A stretch of DNA of 37,853 nt from the IMG/VR virus record IMGVR_UViG_3300020433_000018, positions 1-37,853 of that record; one strand, written 5' to 3'. The position numbers and the translations under genes are program-made. This document shows, one piece after another, positions 17,901-24,329 of this stretch; within the stretch, counting starts at the first letter, position 1, and every line of letters starts with the position of its first letter. Below the pieces are notes generated by a model, which saw only the letters and a program-made list of their open reading frames with translations, was not told the DNA's origin and made no database searches. The stretch is from a virus.

Positions 17901-18211
17901 TTTCTAGGAAGCCTTAAGTTGGCTACCCTACCTAGCCGCTTCATCGACTCGGTCCAAGAGCTAGAGGTGGCGGCAGCTAGAAATCTAATGGGATCCGTCT
18001 CGGATTTACCGCAGGAAAAGCATTTCACCACCCCCATGTCTGGAGTCACGTAACATGTGGGATTATATCCTTGGTGATAAGGACACTTCCCTACTACGGA
18101 TTTCCCCTTTATCTTCCACTCTCCGGGGGATCCAGAGAGGACGGAGACCCATTCAGCGAGCCCGATTTCCCCCCATAGGGACCTAGGCCTGAAGGCCTTT
18201 TCTTGTGACAT
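14957..18211 (-). CDS. Primase-helicase (CHC2 zinc, TOPRIM, P-loop ATPase)
   Basis: This 1084-aa protein combines priming and unwinding. The zinc domain is CPYH...CFSC (C43, H46, C64, C67). The TOPRIM domain has EGETD at 271-275 and DHPDHGGD at 320-327. The helicase-like ATPase has Walker A NGARGTGKS at 703-711 and Walker B-like ALDEFED near 755-760, followed by a segment resembling SF3/AAA+ phage helicases and not the RecA-type of T7 gp4. The start at 18211 lies two bases after the upstream nuclease stop, behind AAGGA. The stop overlaps the polymerase start as ATGA, so primase and polymerase are translationally coupled. The primase call is firm; the exact helicase superfamily is less sure. 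Confidence 0.9.
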   Translation of the reverse strand: MSQEKAFRPRSLWGEIGLAEWVSVLSGSPGEWKIKGKSVVGKCPYHQGYNPTCYVTPDMGVVKCFSCGKSETDPIRFLAAATSSSWTESMKRLGRVANLRLPRKVVQDMHVAELRQTIKAGILSACNTALVMAAKSKDSERHKYAVPLLDFLESRGVPTDDTLGKLPIGVLPPRVELVKHLPEDILEHSISYLESSMTGPNTGALLLAYHKSPTEITRFKLRSDFLRPDGARSTHYVPDANEETIGFFGLPFYSAMLWGAQKAGKRAMIVEGETDALAHMVEFQSGLSYEVVVACGGASVSSPDILKEYCGVSEVMLVCDHPDHGGDAIAKIIMSQTSMPVKVFSWPPEVEAKDPDEAIKKHGWETWLSALTAKRTEGTHQKWVNFKAAHVWLAGVTKAKLASLDPDDLRGQKEAIGQDGSCLREPEAQMAYARAVSKMCTLTIGTILELVVGRDDSEEGFIARILQALREEFFFIGIDGSKGSDTLIRAWHRKKKEPREWRMSRTTELYSQISQDLGSILYWLKSTVGIPQAIITTSKGGTIKIPEQSTTVGGYMQIALSQLCGELPTTRSLTETKAGAHYVEHDFGAGPEPCWVLVNGYEVYIGRYTDECTLEWTCLDGPRLGDRYFNIIRAPWSTEIASCLDLEHGNTVKHSDVYDFLVSVIYTGWTLKGGLEDCEYLAAAMMVNSISSCLPRQLYTLINGARGTGKSKLLDIIAGSDPTVRLLECSSDVQSGYSTAGFRKDMNNCALGAALDEFEDKGDDPHSKAVRGILTDIRGLTNSPACRITRGNVESKEATVYTLRCQIWAGAINYLREEADVSRFMQIHTVRCESKSDPHTTMLNTFGQETIQKYRRALSTGMYRLAPEYLKKLTELRATYSQPTIMDALSKEVGATVPSRFLDGVVVTAAMVACVGLNPHSYILRVIKSKKELLEIITTSTQEQDLLDTILSSKVEHKRPGSESRNTSVRTILSDPTARHSLIEMDCGLSYVEDLNNGNRERWLIVMWPDVVRQLLRGSNRYGKDTAERLKRMGDSSPNTKNYHTVRRRLGGLTSVLRPGITASDITIYDITEMLDSWDQRGTT

Positions 18212-18213
18212 CC

Positions 18214-19014
18214 TTATTCCTTATCACATACCCTCTTGAACGTACACCATTCACACAGCCGACTTCTCGTCGGGGCTGCGCCCGTATCATAGTACGCCTT
18301 TGAGAGTTGGTTAATCTTAATTACGGATGGGTTTTCTTCAGACAGTGCAAACTTTCGAGTCATCTTTACTGGGTTCCAGACTAGCTGGCTATTCTCAGTA
18401 AAGTATATCGCCGTCTGCACTGTATGTAACCCACGCTTATTAGCGTGCAGTAGCATTCCGTATGTTGATAGTTGGATCTCATGATCCTCTATATTATTCA
18501 CCCTCCCAGTTTTGATGTCAATAGCTATGGCGTGCAAACCTCCATTTTTATTCACTATTATACACCTGTCTAGCACCCCCCGGATAACCCCGGAGTTGTT
18601 GAAGAAATAGGTTCCAGTCATGTCGGGCATAGCTGCAAACCTACACTCAGCTAGGTCCTCCACTACATCGTGTCCCTGCTTGAACCTAATTAGCCTCTCT
18701 TCTAGACCCCGCACAGACTCGAACGCCGCGTGTATCTTAGTCCTTTGAGGGTTGCTCATCTCTATCTGTACTTCGTTTAGAGCGGCATCTTGAGCGATGT
18801 CCCCTGCCGTACCCTCTTTAAGTAGCTCAGCATACTTATGTATCCCTTTACCTATTTCTAGAGCGCTCTTGTCCGTAGGATACACTTCGTCTTCTTCTAG
18901 GTACCTCTTCCTTACATAAGACCACTCGAACTTTCGGCTACAGCCTTCGAGCATAGATACTTTAGTAGGCGACCACGGCCCTAGGGACTTAGCCTCTTGG
19001 CTAAAGAGATGCAT
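18214..19014 (-). CDS. Cas4/RecB-like PD-(D/E)XK nuclease with Fe-S cysteines
   Basis: The 266-aa protein has the layout of Cas4/AddB-type nucleases: C25 near the N-terminus (LEGCSRKFEW) and C254, C257, C263 at the C-terminus (CEWCTFKRVC), together able to hold a [4Fe-4S] cluster. Catalytic residues fit H59 (GIHKYAE), D149 (GVLDR), D166-x-K168 (IDIKTG) and Q181 (QLSTYGM). It probably trims or recombines DNA ends during replication. GGGAGA precedes the ATG. A strong hairpin at 19027-19059 separates it from the upstream putative ssDNA-binding gene, and the primase follows after two bases. A second, different nuclease of the same type is at 21610-22389. Confidence 0.87.
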   Translation of the reverse strand: MHLFSQEAKSLGPWSPTKVSMLEGCSRKFEWSYVRKRYLEEDEVYPTDKSALEIGKGIHKYAELLKEGTAGDIAQDAALNEVQIEMSNPQRTKIHAAFESVRGLEERLIRFKQGHDVVEDLAECRFAAMPDMTGTYFFNNSGVIRGVLDRCIIVNKNGGLHAIAIDIKTGRVNNIEDHEIQLSTYGMLLHANKRGLHTVQTAIYFTENSQLVWNPVKMTRKFALSEENPSVIKINQLSKAYYDTGAAPTRSRLCEWCTFKRVCDKE

Positions 19015-19026
19015 AAGTATCTCCCG

Positions 19027-19059
19027 GCAGCCCAGCCTAGTTTTTTAGGGCTGGGCTGC
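19027..19059 (-). terminator. Strong hairpin between the SSB-like and nuclease genes
   Basis: GCAGCCCAGCC pairs perfectly with GGCTGGGCTGC around an 11-base loop. No T-run follows on the minus strand, so it may be an attenuator, RNA-processing site or mRNA-stability element and not a full terminator. Confidence 0.55.
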
Positions 19060-19076
19060 TTAGTTAGTGTTTTGTA

Positions 19077-19838
19077 TTAGATATCGAAGCTAGGGGTTTC
19101 GCCCACTAGCTCGCTATCCTTATTCTCAAGCTGCCTAGTCTTGCGCTCCTCGATCTGGGCCAAGCCCCGATTCTCGAGTCGCTGACGCAGCTGATTGTAG
19201 TCGTTCTCCATGTCTCCCTTGAGCTTGAAGCCCGCCTGAACTAGGTCTTCGGGCACAGGAGTGGCTGACAGTGCAATATCGTACTGTAGCCAGCTGCGAC
19301 CGTTAGCCTGCTTCTTTGTCGTAGACAGGACAAAGCGCTTAGCCCATAGGGGTCTGGAATCCCTCTTAGCCAGGCGGAATAGTGCTTTGCCAGAGGACAA
19401 GCTGGTCTTGGAGAACGTAGCCTTAACCAGCTGATACCGCCCTTGATGCTCTACAACGCCGAATACATTGATATTATCGAAGCACGCGGTGCGCTGACCA
19501 TTACGCCAAGGCAGGTGGTCGCAATCAACGCAGGCGCCATACTTGCTGCCCTTCTTAGTGTCTAGAGATGAGCAGTCAATCATGGAAGTGTCTCCGTCAA
19601 ACTTGATGCGGCCCTTGTAACCTAATACCGGGACGAACTCCACGGAGCTCCCAAAGCTAGTACCTGCGATACAGAGGTCCCCCGGCCGAGCAGCATCCGG
19701 ACACCAGTCCTTGCCCATGCTAGCCGGATGAACTATCTTCATCACCGGGACCCGGATGCCACCCTCCTCACCGATTAGACCGTCCGTATTCGCGGTGACC
19801 CCCGCAATGATAGTCTTGTAGAGATCGGAATCACTCAT
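19077..19838 (-). CDS. Putative ssDNA-binding protein with zinc-type cysteines
   Basis: The 253-aa product has a cysteine group C89, C103, C106, C119 (CVDCDH...C), many beta-prone segments, and an acidic, polar C-terminal tail ending in a hydrophobic-acidic tip (SELVGETPSFDI). This resembles phage ssDNA-binding proteins such as zinc-containing gp32-type proteins. Its place at the head of the nuclease, primase and polymerase genes supports that role. No single motif is decisive, so the call rests on architecture and context. The ATG at 19838 overlaps the ATG of the divergent sigma factor in the four bases CATG; AAGGAAGG lies about 12 bases upstream. A strong hairpin follows the stop. Confidence 0.5.
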   Translation of the reverse strand: MSDSDLYKTIIAGVTANTDGLIGEEGGIRVPVMKIVHPASMGKDWCPDAARPGDLCIAGTSFGSSVEFVPVLGYKGRIKFDGDTSMIDCSSLDTKKGSKYGACVDCDHLPWRNGQRTACFDNINVFGVVEHQGRYQLVKATFSKTSLSSGKALFRLAKRDSRPLWAKRFVLSTTKKQANGRSWLQYDIALSATPVPEDLVQAGFKLKGDMENDYNQLRQRLENRGLAQIEERKTRQLENKDSELVGETPSFDI

Positions 19839-20499
19839 GCTTACTCATACCTTCCTTGATGTCTACTACAACGATCTGTCTAAGGTTGTAGTTCTGAGCC
19901 GGTCTCAAGAAGACCAACTGTTTTCAGAATATTATTCTCCAGAGGTCACTGAAGCCAGAAAAAAAGATATCCATAGGCAGATTGTAGAAAGTAACCTACG
20001 TTTGGTTTTCTTAATGGCCAAGCGCATTTGGAGAGATAAGGACCCCTCCACCCTGGAGGAGCTTATTAGTAACGGGAATGAGGGTCTGCTCCTAGCGTTT
20101 TCCAAATTTGACCACACCCGTAATATCAGGTTTTGTACCTACGCAGGGCACTGGATATTCATGTCCATGCGTAAGCACAGCACCTCATTAGTCAGGGTTC
20201 CTCAGGGCAAACCCATACCGCTCTACGTGTCGGATATAGTGATACCCGAGGAAGTGACCGACCACCCCTACTTCTCTTCTCGGCAATCTGCCGATGAGAA
20301 GCTAGCCCTCGCAGAGTTCTTGAGGTTCCTAACCCAGCGGGAGCGTTTCATAGTAGAGAACAGCTATGGCCTCAACGGGGGCTCCTGCTACTCCCTGCGA
20401 GAGCTGTCTACTAGACTTGGACTAAGCTCGGAGCGTATCCGGCAAATCAAATCCGAGGCTGTAGACAAGCTCTCACGATGGACGAAGTACTACGAGTAG
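19837..20499 (+). CDS. Sigma-70-family RNA polymerase sigma factor
   Basis: The 220-aa protein has region 2 at about 48-115: IVESNLRLVFLMAKRI, LEELISNGNEGLLLAFSKFD and FCTYAGHWIFMSMRKH. A region-3.0-like VRVPQG follows at 119-124, then region 4 at about 164-216 with a helix-turn-helix (SLRELSTRLGLSSERIRQIK, 186-205). Region 1.1 is absent. It should direct RNA polymerase to phage promoters. Because this phage encodes its own beta/beta' subunits, it could serve either that enzyme or the host core. The start overlaps that of the divergent SSB-like gene; the 3' end overlaps the convergent ParB-like gene by ten bases. Confidence 0.9.
   Translation: MLTHTFLDVYYNDLSKVVVLSRSQEDQLFSEYYSPEVTEARKKDIHRQIVESNLRLVFLMAKRIWRDKDPSTLEELISNGNEGLLLAFSKFDHTRNIRFCTYAGHWIFMSMRKHSTSLVRVPQGKPIPLYVSDIVIPEEVTDHPYFSSRQSADEKLALAEFLRFLTQRERFIVENSYGLNGGSCYSLRELSTRLGLSSERIRQIKSEAVDKLSRWTKYYE
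19865..19892. promoter_or_regulatory. Inverted repeat at the sigma factor 5' end
   Basis: ACTACAAC and GTTGTAGT form a perfect 8-bp inverted repeat with a 12-base spacer. It lies in the first codons of the sigma gene and just upstream of the SSB-like start on the other strand. It could be an operator or mRNA hairpin; chance is possible. Confidence 0.3.
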
Positions 20500-21623
20500 A
20501 TCTTCTCAGAGAGCACGTCCTCTAGAGGCTCCGATAGGTCCTTAGCACCAGCCACAGACTTTAGCACTTCGAGGATAAGCTCGGCATTAATAAGGGCGTT
20601 CTGATCCGCATCTACGGGATCCTCGCCGTCAGCCTTAGTCTCCTCGATTCGGATACTAATCTCTTCCCTCTCTGAGGAGACATCGAGGATAGCACGATGT
20701 AACTGGTCTTCACTAGCCATCTTAGAGGGGCTCTTCTTAGATGTACGTTTGCGGACATCTTTTCGGATTACCTCACCCGCCTCTACCTCTTCCTCCGCGA
20801 TCATGGAGTAGACCTCAGCAACCGTAGCGGCTTTGGTCGTATTACCCTCCTCGTCCGTGGAGCTCTTAGCTTTTTCCAGGATTTCACTACGAGTTTCCCC
20901 ATGCTCTTCCTTGATATTGGCCAAGATCTTACCCACGGAGAAAGAAACCTCCCCGTCTTCCACGGCCTGAACTACGTCTGGCATTACGTCCTCCTTAGCT
21001 AGGAGGGACAGGCGGCTCTTAAGGCTTTTCTCGGACATACCGGTGCGGGAACAGAAGTCCTCCAGTGGTACACCAAGATCTAGCTGTGCCTGAGCAGCAC
21101 GAGCGATCTCCATGTCGTTCCAGTTGAGGCGCAAGGTATTACGCACCAGTGAGTCGCTATTGATGTGCGCACGGATGAGCTTCTCGAAGTGCTCCCGTAC
21201 GTCATCCTGCAGCTCCTGATCTGCATCGGGGTTTAGCGCGAACCACTCGTTGAAGTGCTCCTCAACGAGGTCTTCCTCCGGCTTGCGGACCTCCACCCTC
21301 ACCTTAGTTAAAGCCTTGCCGTCATCAGTGGAGACAATCCCGTCCTCGTTGATGAGGGAGTTGAGTGCGAACATACGACGGTTGCCCTCGATCACCCGAT
21401 ACTGCCCATTATCTACGGGCATAACGATAGGGGACTCCAGTAGACCCTTAGCCTTGATAGACTCTTTCAGACTGGCGATCTGATCCTCTGAGCCGTAGTA
21501 CTCCCTGGCCTGTAGCGCGTCTGGATTGCCCTCTTTAGCGAAGATTACATGCGTAGTATCTACTAGTCGATAGGTTGCGGACGCGATGCCGCTGTTGACC
21601 GTAAGGCCTTCAAATCTGCTCAT
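20490..21623 (-). CDS. ParB/Srx-fold protein (377 aa)
   Basis: I chose the ATG at 21623 (MSRFEGLTVNSG), which has GAGGT ten bases upstream and overlaps the nuclease stop by 14 bases. An in-frame ATG at 21740 would overlap the nuclease much further and adds a sequence unlike ParB. Residues around 60-95 hold the ParB/Srx core: IKAKGLLESPIVMP and YRVIEGNRRMFAL, where GNRR matches the CTP/phosphate-binding arginine motif. A helix-turn-helix-like segment follows (GVPLEDFCSRTGMSEKSLKS), then a charged, acidic C-terminal region. ParB-like proteins bind DNA and use CTP; in phages they act in plasmid-like partition or as nucleases or regulators. No ParA is visible, so the partition role is unproven. 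Confidence 0.85.
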   Translation of the reverse strand: MSRFEGLTVNSGIASATYRLVDTTHVIFAKEGNPDALQAREYYGSEDQIASLKESIKAKGLLESPIVMPVDNGQYRVIEGNRRMFALNSLINEDGIVSTDDGKALTKVRVEVRKPEEDLVEEHFNEWFALNPDADQELQDDVREHFEKLIRAHINSDSLVRNTLRLNWNDMEIARAAQAQLDLGVPLEDFCSRTGMSEKSLKSRLSLLAKEDVMPDVVQAVEDGEVSFSVGKILANIKEEHGETRSEILEKAKSSTDEEGNTTKAATVAEVYSMIAEEEVEAGEVIRKDVRKRTSKKSPSKMASEDQLHRAILDVSSEREEISIRIEETKADGEDPVDADQNALINAELILEVLKSVAGAKDLSEPLEDVLSEKIYS

Positions 21624-22389
21624 GGGTGTTCTTACCTCTACAGTTGCCCCAGTTGCTGCACCATTTCTCGGAGCAGGCCCAGCTCGTGGGTGTGGTTCTA
21701 GGGAAGTTTCCTCTTGAAATATTGAGTGCAACCTCCCCAATCAGTTCCTCAAAGTAGTCGAGCTCGTGTTTAGCGAACTCGTAGCGGGCTACCGCCACTT
21801 TCGGAGTCTTGGTCTTTACAAGACTGTCGAAGCGGACGCAAGGGATATCCGTAGCCATAGAGTAGATAGCGAGCTGCACAGAGTCTCTAGCATCCCCGAT
21901 GCTCTTAGCCCGCTTAGTTACCTTGAGGTCACAGACCTCTTGGTACCCTGATCCGGCGTCTATATAGTCTACGAAGCCTTTGCAGGGGGCATCCCCTATC
22001 ACCTTCTCTACCTGCATCTCCGATGCTGTGATAGCGAGGTGTGGGGACACATCCTTATACCACACATTGTATAATTTTTGCGTGTAGTCCAACCACTGCC
22101 CGAGGTCATCGCCCTCTAGGTCTACGGTAGTAGGGTCGAAGTATCCCCGAAGGTCATCCTCGATAATATCCGCAATATCCTCCATGGTTAGCAGGGTATC
22201 GTTGAGAGTTGCTTGAAGGTGGGTCTCCACCATCTTGTGAACACCACTGCCTACGCTCATAGCTGCGGGCCGTTTAACCTCCGGCCTAACTCCTAAAATG
22301 TATTCCGCTTCGTACTTTTTAGGGCAGGTGAGATATAGATTTATCTGACTTGCGGATAGATAGCCTTTCGGCAGATTGAGAGCCATCAT
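21610..22389 (-). CDS. Second Cas4/RecB-like PD-(D/E)XK nuclease
   Basis: This 259-aa protein has C22 (LTCPKKYEAEY), H51 (SGVHKMVE), GFVDYID, D-x-K in VCDLKVTK, Q in DSVQLAIYSM, and three C-terminal cysteines (ACSEKWCSNWGNC). These are the expected Fe-S and nuclease residues of Cas4/AddB-type enzymes. It differs clearly from the nuclease at 18214 and is not a recent copy. Its start overlaps the SNF2 helicase stop as ATGA, so helicase and nuclease are translationally coupled, which suggests a DNA-end-processing pair of helicase and exonuclease type. Confidence 0.87.
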   Translation of the reverse strand: MMALNLPKGYLSASQINLYLTCPKKYEAEYILGVRPEVKRPAAMSVGSGVHKMVETHLQATLNDTLLTMEDIADIIEDDLRGYFDPTTVDLEGDDLGQWLDYTQKLYNVWYKDVSPHLAITASEMQVEKVIGDAPCKGFVDYIDAGSGYQEVCDLKVTKRAKSIGDARDSVQLAIYSMATDIPCVRFDSLVKTKTPKVAVARYEFAKHELDYFEELIGEVALNISRGNFPRTTPTSWACSEKWCSNWGNCRGKNTHEQI

Positions 22390-24263
22390 AGCCTCCTAAC
22401 AGGGATTTTGGTCTTCTCTATAGTATCCTGCAGGATGCACTCCCTATCAAAGGGGAGAGTTCCTTGATCTAGGCACTTGAGGGCATTGACGCAGGTTACG
22501 CAATTAGGGCGAGAGGACATCATACTGCTGACGTCCACTTTGCTGCTTAGTAGCTCCATGGTGCTGTGCGAAATAGAGCCGTTGACCACTACAGCCTGCA
22601 CCAGTAGCTTTCCGAATCCCTTAGCCCGTATACCGTAGTTCCTGTCCAAGGACTGTAACCAGTGATCTAAGCTCCAGCTAACTTCGCCATAGATCATCAC
22701 TGGGGCTTTGAACGTTACCCCGATACCCATAGATATCTGAGCCACTATAACGGCAGGGCCTTCTATGGAGTTGAACCTATCCTCTACTTCGCTGTGAGAC
22801 TCAGTGGTGGAGTCATAGCGTAGTACCTCGCAGTCCAGAAGTTTAGTTAGATCTGCAGAGACCTGCTCCATGAAGTACTGATGTTTACCCCAAAGTATGA
22901 CCTTCTTCCCGTTATTTACGTGCTCTTCTACCAATCCCTTTACTGTATCTATGATGGGCGAGCCCGGTACAGGGAGCACGTCCCTACCCGGATCCTGCTT
23001 TTCTACGTGGCACGCAGTAGTATAGGGGGATACATCCTCTCTAACGCAGGACACTAGATGTGGACACCCTTCGCAGATGTTGGGGTCTTTTCTAGATAAG
23101 TAGAGGAATCCACTAGACATCTGCGCTAGTCTGCCCATAGCGGTTATCGTATTTTCCGGAGCCGGCACTACTTTTCCCGCAAGTTTTATGGGATCGTGCC
23201 CAGCTACTATGTTGTACAGCCTCTTTAGTGAAGCGCCCGCTTCCACCGGCACTACTTGTATGGTCCGTTCTGGTAGATCTAGGCATTCCTCCGCGGTCCT
23301 ACGCATACTACAAAGGGATACTAGATCGTTTAGTATTCCCACGTTTTTGAACCCGGTAACTATGTTCGAGTTATACGGGCTGGTTATCACGTGACGAGCT
23401 CTGAACTTCCAAAAATTAGGGAGTAAAAAGCTCCCAAGTAGCTTTAGCTGAGCCCATAGGTGGAGCGGGCTGCCTAGAGAAGGGGTGCCGGTTAGTATCA
23501 GTCTCCGGGTGACTCTAGGTGTGTGGGATTCTATTAGTTTAAGGACTGCATCCGTTTTCTTAGATCTGGGGTTACGCATACTGTGAGACTCGTCTGCTAT
23601 AACGCTAGTAAACGGAATGGTGTCGAGGAGCCCAGCGGCCACTCTACATGTATCGTAGGTCACTACTACCCCAGCCAGTTTACCGTCGGGGTTAGCTAGT
23701 ATCTTAGCCAGACGCTTTTCTCTCTGCTTCGGTGAGGTAGCTACTAGCGGCTCCAGCCTTAGAGCCTTTTCACTGTGAAACTCCATCTCCCGTTTCCAAG
23801 TGAACTGGTTTACCTTTAGGGCTATGATTAGGGCCATAAAGTTGGGATCTTTCTCCCTACAGTACTGTATTAGGTCACAGCCAATCTTCGTCTTTCCTAG
23901 ACCTGGATCCAGGAACAATGCAACTCTTGGACTGTGTATAGCCAACGAGAGGGCCTCTACTTGATGGGCATAGGGCTTTACTTTGGGGGTAAAGCCGTCC
24001 AATCGATGAGCAGAGACCTCGTCGTCAGTATGTTGTAGGTCAGCTAGTGCGGACTTTGCTCCCGCTTCCCAGGCCATTTCCGGGGCTAGGTTATCCACGT
24101 CATCCTTGACAACCAGCCCGTATGGGTACATAGCTGGAAGCAGCCATAGTCCTACTCTAGAGTTCCATGTAGCACCAAAGACCTTGTCTATTTTAAGGCC
24201 GCCTAAATCTGCAGGTGCAACTAGGAACACGGGATTACCCCCGTTAGATGAATATCTAATCAT
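22386..24263 (-). CDS. SNF2-type DEAD-like helicase/translocase with two Cys4 clusters
   Basis: The 625-aa protein has Walker A DPGLGKTK at 119-126, a DESH box at 224-227, motif III LTGTPSLGSPLHLW, and motif V/VI regions QISMGIGVTFKAP and SLDRNYGIRAKG. The last resembles the QxxxRxxR motif but lacks its second arginine. Two cysteine clusters share exactly the same spacing, C-x2-C-x5-C-x11-C: C397-C418 and C588-C609. They probably bind zinc or Fe-S. The start has AGGAGG six bases upstream. It heads a minus-strand operon with a nuclease and the ParB-like protein. Likely roles are recombination-dependent replication, fork remodelling or displacing proteins from DNA. Confidence 0.87.
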   Translation of the reverse strand: MIRYSSNGGNPVFLVAPADLGGLKIDKVFGATWNSRVGLWLLPAMYPYGLVVKDDVDNLAPEMAWEAGAKSALADLQHTDDEVSAHRLDGFTPKVKPYAHQVEALSLAIHSPRVALFLDPGLGKTKIGCDLIQYCREKDPNFMALIIALKVNQFTWKREMEFHSEKALRLEPLVATSPKQREKRLAKILANPDGKLAGVVVTYDTCRVAAGLLDTIPFTSVIADESHSMRNPRSKKTDAVLKLIESHTPRVTRRLILTGTPSLGSPLHLWAQLKLLGSFLLPNFWKFRARHVITSPYNSNIVTGFKNVGILNDLVSLCSMRRTAEECLDLPERTIQVVPVEAGASLKRLYNIVAGHDPIKLAGKVVPAPENTITAMGRLAQMSSGFLYLSRKDPNICEGCPHLVSCVREDVSPYTTACHVEKQDPGRDVLPVPGSPIIDTVKGLVEEHVNNGKKVILWGKHQYFMEQVSADLTKLLDCEVLRYDSTTESHSEVEDRFNSIEGPAVIVAQISMGIGVTFKAPVMIYGEVSWSLDHWLQSLDRNYGIRAKGFGKLLVQAVVVNGSISHSTMELLSSKVDVSSMMSSRPNCVTCVNALKCLDQGTLPFDRECILQDTIEKTKIPVRRL

Positions 24264-24286
24264 CTTTGCCTCCTAGATGGATTAGG

Positions 24287-24302
24287 ACGTATACTTATAA
24301 CA
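24287..24302. promoter_or_regulatory. Promoter-like motif ACGTATACTTATAACA, copy 1
   Basis: An identical 16-mer occurs at 28499. Here it lies between the SNF2 helicase and portal starts, 27 bases before the portal ATG. The plus strand contains TATACT and the minus strand TGTTATAAG (extended -10-like), so it may fire in both directions. An A-rich stretch follows on the plus strand in both copies. Confidence 0.6.
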
Positions 24303-24329
24303 CAAAAAACAGTAAAATAGGGTCCCGAG

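Noticed and set aside
20490-21623. Complete ParABS partition locus, hence a plasmid-like prophage
   Set aside because: Only a ParB-like protein is visible; no ParA ATPase gene or parS-like palindromes were recognised in the window.
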